Positions 38,800-51,686 of a DNA stretch of 64,000 nucleotides are shown here, in pieces. The notes under the pieces were generated by a model. That model did no database searches. It was not told where the DNA came from and saw only the letters and a program-made list of their open reading frames with translations. This DNA is from Heterodera schachtii (taxonomy: Eukaryota; Nematoda; Chromadorea; Rhabditida; Heteroderidae). How positions within the stretch are numbered: the first letter of the stretch is position 1; each line of letters begins with the position of its first letter. The stretch is taken from NCBI GenBank assembly GCA_023374025.1, contig SIJG01000017.1, positions 821,671 to 885,670 on the forward strand, read 5' to 3'. A program made the translations under genes and the position numbers.

Positions 38800-41700
38800 T
38801 TACTGCTGGGTGTTTTGGCTTTGCCATTCTCTCACTCCGTTTGGGTACGATCGCAAAATCAGTTCTCCGACTGCCATCATTGCCACCGTGACAAACACAA
38901 CCAATCTGACAAAAGAGAAGTTTCAATTGATCAAACTTTGTTTGGCTTTGATTTGTGTCCCACCCGACGAATGCGATCAGAAGCACGCGGTCCAAAACAG
39001 TGGCGAGAAATTCCCATTCGTAGGCGAACCGGCGCCTCAATTTCAGGTCAAGCATTGCTGCTGCATTTGCGCTTGGGTCCTTTTTGGAGTTGGATGGCAG
39101 GAGGAGAAGCTGAAGGGCGGGCGGCATGGACGGGGACAGGGGACTTTTGGTGGGCTGCTGAATTTGGCAAGAGGCCTTTGGCATTGGCACGGGTGGAGGC
39201 TTCTTTACGGGTGCTTTTGGTGCTGAGGATGAAGAAGCATTGGGAGGATGACGAGGAGCAGAAGCAGCAGCAGTTAATGATGATGAAGCATTGGGAAGCG
39301 ACGGAGGGAGCCGCGGCGACAGAACGGACGAGGAAATGCCGTGGGCGGAGGAGCGGCTGAAGTGATGGGCGGGGGACGCCAAGGAAAGCCGGCCCGGGGA
39401 CAAATCCGCGAATGGAATCTCTTCCGACTCTCTTTCGGGAATTCGGCCTCCGGCAGAATTGATGGGCTGAGCCCGCTCAAGAGCATCTCGGTCTGAATCT
39501 CGAGGGAAGCATTTCATCAACCAATCAGTTTTTCGGTCACTATAAGCGAGTAGGATTTGCCGGTTTTTCCGAGTGATCAGTCGGTTAGCCCAAAATTATT
39601 CGATCTGATCACTTAAATGTTAATTCGTCCGTTTGTTGATCTGCTGATCATTTACTGATCAATGGCATAGCTAATCTTGCCAATCTTTTTTGGTCGGCTT
39701 TTGCTTATCCGATAATCCTTTCGATCGGCTTTACGCGTTTTTTTCTTTCCTCTTACGTTGTGCGCACGCTTTCTGCGCTATGCGTCGCCAATTCTGTCGC
39801 GCGTTCGCCGCCCTTTCCGCGTTCAGTCCGCTGTTTGGGTTGGCACTTTGCCACTCCGTTGCTGCTTCGCTCTCCTCGTCCTCCTCCGCAATTGACCGTT
39901 CCAACACCGCCCATTCGCCCGCCGACTCTCCCAAATTTGACTCTGCCATTTCTTCGTCAATTCCTTTTGCTGCCCATGGCTTTTTCCATTTTTTGCTATT
40001 TCCTCCGCCTCCGCTGCTAATCCGTCTCTTTTGCAGCAAATTGCCAGCCGTCGAATTTCTTTTCGGCACCGTTTTTCTGAATTTTTTTGATCATTTAGCT
40101 GTTCCTCTTCTCTTTCGGAGTGACTCTTTTTTTTTATTTTTGACTTTTCATCTGATGATTGATCAATGCCAATTTGTCCCTTTGCCATTGTTTCTGTCGC
40201 TTCACTGGTGGCCAAATGCCGTTGGAGCACCGGCGGTTTCCCATGTGACAATGATCGCGTTTTCGTTACTCGTCTTCGAAAATCGCTTCTCGACCGTCGT
40301 GGCTCGTCATTCAATCCTCGAATGCGCACCCCTGAATAATGAACATTAATTAACACGATGAGACCAAATTAGCGAATGTTATAACCAGTTTCTTGCCAAA
40401 GTTCCAAAAGAATTGTTGAAGGACGGATGCCAAGCCAAGGGGCAATTTTATGGAAAAAGATAAAGCTGAAAAGGAAAAGCCGATTTGCGATCGAGCAAAT
40501 GCTGAAAAGGAGGGAAAGCACGTGATCAAAGGCGGAATCGGCCGATTATAGGTCTTCTGAAGGTGGACATTGAGGACGAGGGCGGTGATCAAAGTGCCAG
40601 AAAAAATAATGACAATGATGGACAGGTAGAAGAGACCTTCAAAGGGCAACCGATGGTCAAAAAGACAAATTTTGGAGGCTCCAATCGCAGCCGGGGGGGG
40701 GGGGAATCCCCGGAATTCTCATCCCCACTCCCCGTTCCCAAAAACCTTTTTTTTAGTATATCTCGTTGAATATTTTTAAAGTCACCGAAAAAAAAGATTA
40801 TACCTTCCCCGTATTGGGATCCCCGGTTTTGTCACCCCCTGCGACTCTATTCCAAAGACAAACCGACCGAACAATGGCACATATTCGGAAGTGCTGATCA
40901 GAAGGGGTGGGGATTGGATTTGAATGGAAATGGGACAAAATGAAATGTTACGTTGGCATTTGTTCGCTGACCTAAAGAGAAAAAGGAATTAATTGAACAA
41001 AAAAGCATCCAACTGACCATCATCATCAGAATGGACATTGCCAATAACTGAAAAGCAATGCAATTTACCGAATGTTTTTTTTTGGCATTTTAGCCGACCG
41101 AATCGATGCCCAAACTGAGCTTTTCGCGGCGTTCATTGCTGGTGGAGGCGGGCGTGAAAAAGCCGGTGACCGCCACCAAAGTGATCACCGAAGTGGGCAA
41201 AACGAGATTCACCTTTTGGTGAAAAGAAAATGGAAATGTTAAAACGAAAGTGTGTACAATGTAATAGAGGGGCTTTCGTCGAACGACCAAAGAAGCGTGC
41301 AAAAGGACCCACGGCTCTTAATGAGAAAGGGAGGAGAAGGGTGATCAAAGTGACAAATGAGCAAAACGTACAAATGATCAAAACGACAAATGACCAAAAC
41401 GTACAAATAATCAGTTTGAATGAATGGACTAACAGACAATGAGACATGATCAAACTGACAAATGACCAAAACTGACAAATAATCAAAACGACAAATGATC
41501 AAAACGTATAAATGATCTGTTTGAATGAATGGACTAACAGACAAACTCAAATGGACATATGATCAAATGGACGAATGACCAAAGGGATAAGTGCCCAAAT
41601 GGAAAAATGATCATTTATGAATGGGCTAATGGACAAAAAAAATACAATAAACAATAAGCAAACAAAGTAACAAGCTATTCATTACTTACCATCACAGCAG

Positions 41701-43313
41701 ACGAATTTCTCCTAAAAATACCAAATAAATTAAGAATTGACATAGATTAATTAAGGGGCTTTTGCTATGCCATTTACTGACCACCACTCGGTGAATTTTG
41801 AAGGACATCACTTCCCATTCTTCGTTTGGAATGAATGAGTAAAGATTAACCGTTTCACTGTCCGGCCAATAGTCAATGGACCTTTTTAAGCCAATTAAGT
41901 AATTATTTTAATTATCAATTTTATTTTTGCTTTATGTCCGACGTCCATGAGCTGATCACCTTTACAAAAAATAAACAAAGTCACATTTAGCCCAAATGAC
42001 TTGCGCTGAATGACCCACCAATGTGCAGTTTTGCTGGTCATAAGGGAAATACCTTTGGAATTTCGAATCGAATTTTGGGTTGAAAATTTACGGAAATCCC
42101 TTTCCAAACCGACTGAATGTGAATGCGACAACTGACGCGGTACAATGCCGGAAACATGAACATCACCTGGCAAAGTGTTGAACAGTTAGTCAACGTTTTT
42201 TGCAATTGTCAATCCAAATCAATTAATCAAAACTTGTCCAATTTGGTTTGATCATTGATTAATTGCTTTTATCAATAAAACTGATAATTTCGTAATTTGT
42301 TTGTGATTACTGCTGATTATGTGTTTCTTTTTGTCACTTTCCATTCCAAAATTCACCTCGGCCCCGCGTCGGTCGTTCCAATAATCTGTTCAATGACCAA
42401 TTAAATGGGCTAATTGTCTTTCTCTGTTTGGCCCACCTGTGCTTACGATCACATTTATGTAACGTTCGCTCTAAAAATGTTTTAATAATGCACTGTTTCT
42501 CTGCTGTTTTTTTGCTCACTTCATCGCGGTTCATCACCATCGAATTGTACAAATACGTGTCGGGCAGCCAAATTCGGTGGTAGGGAAGGATGGTGGCATT
42601 GATACCACCTGAATGAGAGAGTTGGGAAAATGGCACAAGTAGCCGAGAAAGGGCAACTCATCCCAAGCAGGGTAATGGATATTTATTAATTTAATTACCC
42701 CCCCCCCCCCTTCCGTCCCTCTCAAAAAGTAATAAATAATTAAGTTGCAGTAGAAAAGAATAAAATAATTAAATTGGTCTTGGAAAATCAGATATGCCCT
42801 TTTATTTCGGTATTTTACCGTATTTGTGCGGGTCCCATCCGAGGAATTCGTCCTTCCACTTTTGGATGATCCACAAGTTTAAATCCACACTTTGCACCTT
42901 TTCATTGATCGCCAATACTTGATAAAGGCTTAAATTGGCATTAATTTCACTCTGTTCCCCAATCGCTCGCCTCATTGTGAAATTGACCCGCGTCGGCATC
43001 GAATGATTCATCACGGGTCGGACACGGTGGTCGTACTTCTCCACCAAATCTTTGGCCAGCCGAACGTGGGGCAAAAATTCGCCACTTTGGTCGTATAGAG
43101 AACGCCCTTCGGATTAAAACAATTGCATTTTATTAAGCAAAAAAAAGAGTACTGTAAGAAACGCATACTGTCTCCAAAGACAAAAGCAGCGGAAGAGAAG
43201 AGAAGTGTGAAGAGAAAGCGGAAGAAAAAGGAAGAAGAAGAAGAAAAGGAAAAGGAAGAGAAGGGAAAAGAGAGAGAGGAAAAGGAACGGCAAAATGGGT
43301 GAGGGAAAAGCAT
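38800..43313 (-). CDS. Second nicotinic-type receptor subunit
   Basis: Cys-loop channel subunit. First exons 43313-43169 (signal peptide FLFTLLFSSAAFVFGD), 43107-42971, 42928-42819; the second intron has a GC donor (42969-42970). Landmarks in order: LAKDLVEKYDHRVRPV, SLYQVLAINEKVQSVDLNLW, LGWDPHKYG, GGINATILPYHRIWLPDTYL, the Cys-loop CRIHIQYFPYDQQNC (13 residues between cysteines, split by an intron), ISSWTSD, IPNEEWEVMSFKI, RRKPLYYI with M1 LVLPTSVITLVAVTGFFTP, REKLSLGI (cation-type M2 entry), M2 LLAMSILMMMVSEQMPTTSE, M3 GLFYLSIIVIIFSGTLITAL, a long acidic/basic loop, and M4 WEFLATVLDRVLLIAFVGLV before a stop at 38800. The loop C exon that would show vicinal cysteines was not found; the minisatellite at 41329-41640 lies where it is expected. 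Whether the subunit is alpha or non-alpha is open. Confidence 0.87.
41329..41640. repeat. Minisatellite in a receptor intron
   Basis: Degenerate tandem units built from words like GACAAATGATCAAAACG and a longer repeat AATGAATGGACTAACAGACA that occurs at least twice. Sits between the exons for the outer beta-strands and M1 of the second receptor. Confidence 0.85.
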
Positions 43314-44338
43314 CGGACGAATCTGTTGAAATTCAAAAGGATTCTGTTGTTTAACTGCAAATGGAGAAATGAGAAAATGCCAATGTCGCGTGTTTTCTTC
43401 GGGGAAAAATATCTTCCCAAATAAACTAAGAAGAGGAAGAAGGAGGGGTAAAAGAGTAATTGGAGTGACAAAACAATGGGAGAAGGAGGGGAATTTGGAG
43501 GAAGAAGCGGGAGAGGGAGAAACCGGGAGGGGGGGGGGGGGAATTGCCAAGCCGAGGGGTAAGGGGGAGATGGGATGCCAATACCACGCGTCCCCCTCCC
43601 CCCCCCCCCCCCCCCCCCCCTCAGGGGACAGGGAAATTATACGGATGAGGATGAATTAATTAAGTAAGACAGTTGGATTGGGCATGCTTTAGGTAGTACC
43701 GTCCATTCATTGGCATTTTTGGATGTTTTTGAGTGCTCAAATGTTTTCAAATTGGGCAAATTTTCGCTTCCTTACGGCCTATTACCCAATGGGCGGAATA
43801 ATCGCAGCCCATGGGAGGGGGGAGGAGGACAATCGAAATAATTGTTGTGATGGGGCCGCAGGCACAGCAAGCTCTTCCCGGGAGACAATAAAAGATAAAA
43901 TGCCCGCATGGCATTTTTTGTTGGAATTTGATTGGCAATTCAACAGAGGGGGGGGGGGGGGGGGGAGGGACAGGTGGTGAAAGCAAACGAATTATGCAAA
44001 ATTGGGCAATAAACTTTATTTGGAGAACATAAAACTAAAGTGAGGTGGCGTGGGGTGGGAGGAAATGCAATGGAATATTAAAAGAGAATGGGAGAAAAAT
44101 TCATAAAAACAAAAAGGTCCACCCAAAAAAAAAGTAATTAACAAGGGAAAGAGCTAATGAGACAAAGTGTATCAAAATACGGGAATTTAAAATAAAACCC
44201 GTCTTAAAGCCCAAAGGGAAGTCAATTGGAAAACAGTGAGAACTAAAACCTAAGTTTTTAATTAGTCCGTTTTGCTTAAAAATGCCGTTTTGTACTTTCG
44301 CTTTTTCCCTCCGCCGCTTTTTCTTTGGCCTCGAAGGG
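43314..44338. other. Spacer with the longest homopolymer tracts
   Basis: Contains purine-rich DNA, poly(G) at about 43528-43541, a run of about 28 C ending near 43620, and about 18 G near 43947-43966. Apart from being the promoter side of the receptor gene it shows no gene. Confidence 0.55.
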
Positions 44339-45195
44339 TCAATCAACAGCCAATTCGGATGCAAATTTCGCAACACATCGCGCTAAGGCCGACTCAAACT
44401 CGCGCTTAATGTCGGACAATCCCTACGGAAAATCTGCATAATGGCAGCCGGATGGGCCAAGGAAAGAGAAACTCCGCCAGCAAAACTCAATTAGTCCGTC
44501 CGATTTGCCCCGGGGCACTGCCGGGGCAAAGAGAGAAACGAAAAGCGAAGCGAAAGCAATGAAAGGAAAGTGTTCTGCCCGTTTATGCTTTTGACATAAT
44601 CCACTCACCCTTCTTCGCTTTTCCAAATTGGCATTTTCGCGCATTTGTCTCTGCAGAAGACAATTCTTTCCATTGGCACACTTTTCGGTTGTGTCACTCG
44701 TTGAGGGGGAGGGGATGCTCAAAAGTTTCAAGCGGCTGCCAATTTGAACAATGATTATTTTGCTTTAATGCATCATTTTCGGCATATTATCCATTCGATT
44801 AGTTTGGCAGCACTTTCGCAAATATTTGAAGAGAAAACATAAAAAAATGCACAAAATAAAATTTCCTGCAGTGCCCGCAAATTATTTATCATTTCTCCAT
44901 AATTTATTTTCGTCGGGTGATTTTGCCGAGAGAAACATTCCCAAAACACACATAAATTACCTTATTTTCCGGGGATGTCGCAGCAAATGACCCCCATTCA
45001 TTAATTAACTAATTAATCATTGTTTAAGAAATGTTCAAACGGCGGTCAGTGTAAAAAGCTAAAGGAGTGGGTTTTGTTTCGGATTTTGGGATGGATTGGT
45101 CCGACGGACGACCAACCAAAAAGGGCCGTGGGGACGGCCAAAAGCCATAAAAACAATTTAATGCGTCCAATCTCCGCTTTTCCTCCCCTTCCCAT
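44339..45195 (-). CDS. Small secreted cysteine-containing protein, 97 residues
   Basis: No family recognised. Three exons, 45195-45113, 44735-44609 and 44422-44339, sum to 98 codons with stop and close in phase. The N-terminus has a hydrophobic core (LFLWLLAVPTALFG) expected to be a signal peptide. The mature part has four cysteines (one at the signal boundary, then EKCANGKNC, then ARC), a tetrabasic KRRR directly at the last exon junction, and an amphipathic C-terminal helix GLSDIKREFESALARC. The layout (signal, peptide, KRRR, peptide) is like a prohormone or a small effector, but the cysteine spacing does not fit insulin. The 377-base first intron is the weak point of the model. Function unknown. 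Confidence 0.45.
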
Positions 45196-48100
45196 TGCAA
45201 TGGCAGCCGTTTTTATTGTCAAAAAACAATTTAAACTTAAGGGAATTATCACCTGCAGAAGAGAGTGATTAGGAAAAGAATGAAAGATAGAGAGAAAGTG
45301 ACTTGCAACAGCCAATTACCATATGTAATTAATTAATTGCACTTTGCTTTGTCTTTTGCTGGTGACAGTTTCCGTCATTTACAGCAATTTCACCGAATGG
45401 CACGGCAAATACAGCGAAAGTTGGCATCTCTGCTGAAAATGACACTTCCTTAGTTTCACTTTCTTTTATAGAAAAAGGTTTTTTGAATTTTTTTTTAAAT
45501 TATTCCATCAAATTTTGTTTTGCCCCCCCCCCCCCCCGAGGGGTCATTCCCTTCCCTTTTTCCATTTCACTCTCCGTCAATTGCTTTTCCCGCTTTTCTC
45601 TCCCTTCGGATCGCATTTCTCTTCCTCCGCCAGAAAATCCTTCCGTCCTTTCGTCCGTCCGTCCGCCAATACTCAAAATTAGCTGAGAGTGAATCGCCTC
45701 TTCCCAATGACTTTGCTCGAGAGTGGACTCGAGAATGCCGCCTCCCCCAAAATTCCCTTGGATTTTACTATTACCAATGAATGTCAGCAATCGGTTCACA
45801 AATTATAGTTCATTCCATTACATTTAAATTATTGTTTTCATTATTTTAATTAATGCCTTTTCAATCGGTCCGTCCGTTTTCCCCTTTTTTTCTCTCATTA
45901 ATTTGCATAAATGGCAACCTTTTCCAATGCGATCGTTGTCAGATGCTAATTTGCTCTCTGCAGATCGCTTCGTCCGATTGTCTGTCTGTCCGTTGTCTCC
46001 CAACTTCCCTTGTCTTTTTTCTTCCATTTTTCCAAATGCCATTTTCCGATCGCTTCTCCCATTCCGTGCCATTCCCTCTCCCTTCCTCCGCTTCCCCTTT
46101 TTTCGCGTTCCGTTTTTCTTCGTCCACAAGTTCTTCAACACTTTCGCTGCTTCATTTTCACTTTTCCGTTTTTATGTTCCTCCCTCTCATCAGCCGTTCT
46201 TTCCCATCCATTACAATTACCACCTTCGATTCCCATCCCCCCGCCCCTCTTTTTCCCCCTTTTCCCCAATTTCATTACCCTCTCCCTCCCCCCTCCCCCC
46301 TCCCCCTTTTCCCACTTTTCTCATCCTCTTCTCTTCCCCACTATTTTGATTCCTTTGGCGTCCAATTTCGTGTACATTATTTATTTCCATGAGAAGTGGT
46401 TCCTTTTTAGCGTACAAAAATGTTTTGTCAAAATGGGCATTCTCTGCTGAACAGTTGGAAAAAGGAAGAGAACATCCGAAAAATTGCAGAGAAAGTTGGC
46501 GAAACAAATGAATGAATATTTGCACAAGAACGACAAAGAATGGGAGGAAGTGAAAAGAGAAGGAAGAGAAAGGGAAGAAAGGAAGAGGAGGAAGAGAAGG
46601 AGGAGGGGGAAGAGGAAGAGGGAGAGGAGGAGGGAGATGAGGGGGGAGGAGGGGGGAGGAAGATTGGCCCAATGGAGGGCGGGGGAGGCATCAGGGGGAG
46701 GGAGGGAGGCGGGGGACGGCACATCATTCCCCAACCCTACCCAAGGCCCCCCCCCCCCTCCTACTCCACCCAACCCATCCCTTCCACATCCATTGTTGCC
46801 CCCGGGAACATTTTCCGCCCGAACCCCAACAGATTTTATTTGTCCATCTAATTACATTATGAGTCTTTGGGTGGCATTCATTCAGTCATTGTTATTTAAA
46901 ATAGATTGATTTTATTAGAAAAAGGTTTTCTTTTGCTTCCTTAAAAATGATTTGTTTGTGCTTCCATTGATCACTGATCACCCCTATTTCCCTTCCCCCC
47001 CCCCCCAATTTTAATCCCTCCTCCGCTGCTTTTGAACCCCCCCCCCCTCCCCATTTCCCCCTTTTGCAAATGCCACTTGTCGTGTCGTGCCCACCCACCT
47101 TCGAATTGGGCTTAGTCAGTGGCCCCCTTTCCCCTCTTCGTCCTTTCGCCGTTGTTCTCCCCTCCCTCCGCTGTCAGTTTTGATCCTCGCCTTGTCAGTT
47201 GATGGACGAACGACTGAGTGGTGTCCGCCATCACTTTTCTATTCATTCATCGGCGGACGGCAAAGTTTCGACCCTTTGTCCGATCGACCCCTCCCCCCCC
47301 CCCCCCCCCTCCCTCCAATCACTCCAATCAGTGGCACTTTTTGTCTCCCCTCCTCCCCCATTTTATCATTGCCCTCCCCATTCAAAATTTTTAGTTAAAT
47401 TTTTGAATTTCGTCCCAATTTCGTCTTCTTTCTCTCTCTCTCTTCCCGCCCCTTCCATTGTCCACAACTAAGGCAAACAAAACAAAATCGTCATCCTTTT
47501 TTTGCACAATTAAGCACAACCCAACCCCCATTCATTCTTCCATTCCATTTACAACTCATTCTCTTCGCCCATTTATTTATGTATTTCCTCTCGGGCAATT
47601 GCCACTCGAACTCGCTGCTGAACAGGTGCGTTGTTGGTACTGTCCTATCCCCTGAGGGGAGGGTCAACATGGACGGGAGAAGTCGTAAAAGGGGATAATC
47701 GTCGAGGAAAGGGCAAAAGGCATTGCCACCGCAACTCCAACAAACCCACTCACCCGTCCATACTTTTGTCTCCCCTCCCCCCGAAAGGGAACGAACCCCT
47801 AAGGCAAAACAAAAGCAAAAAGAGCGATTTGCCCCGGGGTACGACGAGAAAAGCCAAAGCATTTAAAAGATGGCAACGGGGAAGAGGCATTGTGCCAATT
47901 TCATCAAAATGACATTGACCAATTCCCTATCGGGCACATTTTGGCTGATGAATTATGCACCAATTCATCTCTCATCTTCCGCCCCCATCTTCAAAAGAGG
48001 CGGAAGTGCCACCGAACGACCGACCGACCCTCGCCAGTCCCTCTCCCCTCCCTCCCTCTCCCCGCCCTCACTTCTCTTCTCCCTATCAATTCCCCCCATT

Positions 48101-48919
48101 CTTCCGCCCAATTGTAAGTGGTCGTCATCGATGGGTGCTCCTGACAAGGCCACCTTCACCAACACTACCAGCAGCAGAAGCGGCTCTTTGGTGTGTTTTT
48201 GTCACGCGAACGGAAATCGCGCGACGATACGTCGTCCATTGGTCCATTGGTCCCTGTGTTTTGTCTACCCCCCCCCCCCCCCCCTCCCATTGTGTTGTCA
48301 ATGCCGTTCGACCCTTTCCTTTTACTAAAATATTCGGGGAAATGCAAATGAGCCATTCAACCACCATCAGCAAAAAGTGAAGAAGATCAAATATAAAACA
48401 ACTAAAAACATTTTATATTGATAAATTTCTTAATTTCTTATATCTCTTTTGTCTTCTGATCAGATTTGTGTTTTCTGATCAGTGGCTAATAACTTATTTG
48501 TTAGCTTCTTCTCTGAGTTCAAAACACACACTTTGTCTGCCCGCCCCTTCCCCATTTTCACACCATTCTTCCCCTCCCCCCCCCCCCCTCCCCCTCCTCC
48601 CATTTCAGTGTTCCTTCCGCGCTATTTACCGCCGCCCACCGCATCCAATTTTTTCCCCATTTCCCACCCATCGCATTCAGTCAGTCGCTTCTCCTTTCTT
48701 CTGCTGCTGCTTTTGAAGGACATCCCCAAAAGGCGCATCTCCCCCCCCCCCCCTTCTCCTCCCCCCCTCCCGTCCCCCCCTTCCCTCCCCCTTCCCTCTT
48801 CCCTCCCCCTTCCCTCCCCCTTCCCTCCCCTTCCCTCTTCCCCTTCCCCCCTCCTTCCCGCTCTCTCCGTCTCCCATTTTTCCCTCTCCCAAAATTTCAA
48901 ATTCAAAATCTTTTCACAG
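45196..48919. other. Gene-poor pyrimidine-rich region
   Basis: 3.7 kb of mostly C/T-rich DNA on the plus strand with poly(C) tracts at about 45523, 46748, 46996, 47037, 47287, 48269, 48575 and 48740. Open frames are long Pro/Ser/Leu or Gly/Arg/Glu runs on both strands. A Lys/Glu/Arg-rich frame at 46484-46620 could be an exon, but no start, domain or splice partner supports it. No gene called. Confidence 0.5.
48905..48919 (+). promoter_or_regulatory. Probable trans-splice acceptor at the FN3 gene
   Basis: A pyrimidine-rich acceptor ending TTTTCACAG abuts the ATG at 48920 with no 5' UTR, as expected for spliced-leader addition in nematodes. A similar acceptor (TTTTAG, ending 60241) is two bases before the KANSL3 ATG. 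Confidence 0.55.
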
Positions 48920-51686
48920 ATGAAAAACTTTCCCACGCGCCGTTTCTCGCTTTTTGCCTTTCTGTTTTTCTTCCCTTCTCAACCGTTCGTCGCTTTTGAG
49001 CTTCTCCCATTCATGCAAATTGACAACCAATTTTATCTCCGATTGGCGCAATGTCAGGCAAAATGTGCCGAAAAGGTAATAATGATAAAAGAAAGAACCG
49101 TTATCAAATTTTCAATAATTGCTGATAAATTTGAAAAATGCCTCATCAGGGATCTTAATTTAAATTCTTCGCTTAATTTTAGTACGGCATTTCCGACTCA
49201 ATTCGGTCCCTCGACGGCAATTTGCGTCCTTTTTTGAATTGGTCCTCTCCTTTGGTGGAATTGGTCAGTATCCTCGCTTACATTTTGGCACTTTGCTTTG
49301 CCATGATTTAGTGCCATGTCGGATGTCTTGACTCGGATATTCCCCCAATGGCGTCTCAACAACAGTCACTTGGCACTGATCAGCACCCATCCTCGTTGGC
49401 ATTTCGCCAAGGCCAACTCTTTTTCCGCCAAACTGCCCCTGGTAACCCCTTCCTCGCTTCTGCTCCAATCGCTTCTGAACTACAAATCCTCCGAGTCCGA
49501 CCCCTCTGCTCACAGAGACTTTCCTCCCCCGAGGAATTGCTCAAATCGACGCCGTTCAGTGCGGTGATGGCCATAGACATGGCCAAGGAGAGTGGAAGGA
49601 GGACGGAGCAGCCATTGCGATTTGTTATTCAGTGGAGACGAAAAGTGAGAGGGACTCAAACATCCGAAGAAGCAGAGGAGGAAGAGCAACAGACGAAAGA
49701 GTCCAAATGGATCACCGCATCGGTGGGTTTGGCCATTCCTTTTTAGGGGATGGGGGAGACGAAAAGTGGCATTTTATGGGCAACGGGATCTTAACATAAT
49801 TATCTCCCAACCTGTATGGCATGATCATCATTTCAGATCGAGTTCGACCGTACCTTCCACGTTACGGGCATCCGTGCCGGTCACTTCCACCAATTCTCCG
49901 TCCAATTGGTGTCCCCCTTGGGGCCTGTCGGCCCGACCGTTCGCTCCCATTGGCTCAACTTCGACGCGATCATTGAGCAGTTCGAACCGGACGGCCCAAT
50001 GAGGCGAGTTTCGCTGCAGTTCTTCGCTCGCTACAACATGGACAACGGCGTGGCCGCGTTGGTTCGGTGGCGGAGGGACGGCGACGGACAAAAGCAAAGC
50101 GAAGGGGGACAAAGTGAGGGGATTGAAACAGAAACATTCTCTCAAAATTCACTGTTTTAGCTCAGAAAGCGATGCTTCCTTCTCGGCTTAAGCGACACTA
50201 CCGCTATTTTCGTGATTCTTCACAATCGCCGACACAATTTGGACGGGGAACAGTCACTGAACACGCTGCTGAAGGGGTCCACGAGCTGAGGGAAGTCAGC
50301 GAATTCCGCGCGATGGACGGCGACGATGCGCCGGAGGGATCTTTCCGCGAGACATCAGAAATTGCCGCGATTGTCTTTCCGACGTGCCGGCTGCAAATTG
50401 AGTGGGCAAACAAAAGCACAAAAACAGTGGAGGAATTTGAATTGGTATGGCCAAAAAAGGGATGAATCACTCATTAGCTTTGAATGTAGAGGAATAATTT
50501 AGAGTGATTAATTTCTCCCCTTTCTTAGGATGGCAGCGATGGCTTTCTGCTTCGGCACTTGGCTTTCAACTCGGAATACTCCGTCCGGCTTCTCCCCCTC
50601 AACTCGTCTTCCGCCGATCATTCTTCCCCTCCCCATTGGCTGTCTCTCCACGGCACTTTTCTCTCCATGCATTGTTCCCAAGTGTACGGCTCGGGCAGTT
50701 TGGAATGCGGTGAGTATGATACCATTTATGCGGATAAAGTGAGTAATGCCGCAGATCCTGAGCCAGTGCGCGAGCTCACAGTTGTACCTTCGGTGGAAAA
50801 TGGGACGGCACTGATCAGTTGGGAGAGGCCTGAGGAATTGGGAAATATTTTGCTGTACGAAGTGACCGTTGAGGCGGTGCCGGAAGTGAACCCGGACGAA
50901 CAATGCCAAGTGAAGCCGAGCGCGCGCATTGTGTCAGCTGTGAGTAGCGAGTTTGACTAGATCAGTCTCACAATGTCAGCTTAAGCAGTCCAACTCCGTG
51001 CTGTTTTCTCTCCCGCAAAATGCCATTTGCGAGTTCCTTGTACAAGTCGTGGTAAAATCCTCTCCAAACTTTAGCTTGGCATATCTCATTTGTCTTTGTC
51101 TCAAAAGGTGTACGATTTGCTCGGCCGTGACGCGTCCTCCCAGCAACGGTTCAGCTTCATCCCCCTCGGTGTCAGCCTTTGGTCCCAGCCTTCTCCGATG
51201 CAATTCCTCGTCCATTTGGATGGCTCCGTTTTGGCCCTTCTCTCCGTCGTCATTTTCGTCCCGGTGGCCGCCATGGTGACACTGATCTGCACATTCTCAC
51301 GACAAAACACTCGAAGAAAAGCCATTCGACAGAAATTGCCGGGGGGAATTGAATTTGGGAGGAAATCGGCTAAAGGATTGGAAGTGAAAAAGCTGACGAA
51401 GAAGCAGAAACGGAAGGGGCGCGGGGCCGACAAATCGGAGGAGGCGGAGGACGAGGAACAACGACGGAACGCCAAGCCGAAACAGTGCAATTCGCCACAG
51501 TCGACATTGACGACGGAGTCATCCATAATTGGGGGAACGTCAGCCACAATGGCACCCCAGGGGATGGAAAATAGCCAAAACATTGGGAGGCAAATGGAAA
51601 AGCACGGCGAAAGGACAACCGGCGGAATGGCCATTTGGACGGACACAATGCGAAGCAAAACAGAGCCAAACGGTGCCATTGTTTGA
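48920..51686 (+). CDS. Type I membrane protein with fibronectin III domains
   Basis: Signal peptide (FSLFAFLFFFPSQPFVAF), then a short Cys motif LAQCQAKCAEKYGISDSIRS that recalls the N-terminus of anosmin/KAL-1, then two to three FN3-type domains: RFVIQWRRK with FHVTGIRAGHFHQFSVQLVS; a divergent middle region with LRHLAFNSEYSVRLLPLNS; and ELTVVPSVENGTALISWERP with LLYEVTVEAVPE. A single membrane helix follows (VLALLSVVIFVPVAAMVTLI) and a ~130-residue basic, Ser-rich cytoplasmic tail to the stop at 51686. Extracellular FN3 proteins of this form act in adhesion or neurite guidance. The KAL-1 similarity rests only on the Cys motif and FN3 context; anosmin itself is secreted, so a true orthologue is doubtful. 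Exons between 49080 and 49840 were not closed by phase. Confidence 0.68.

Noticed and set aside
44339..45195. Insulin-like peptide identity for the small secreted protein
   Set aside because: It has a tetrabasic site and cysteines, but no CC-x3-C-x8-C A-chain pattern.
46484..46909. Lys/Glu/Arg-rich frame as a gene
   Set aside because: Purine-biased sequence without a credible start, domain or exon partner.
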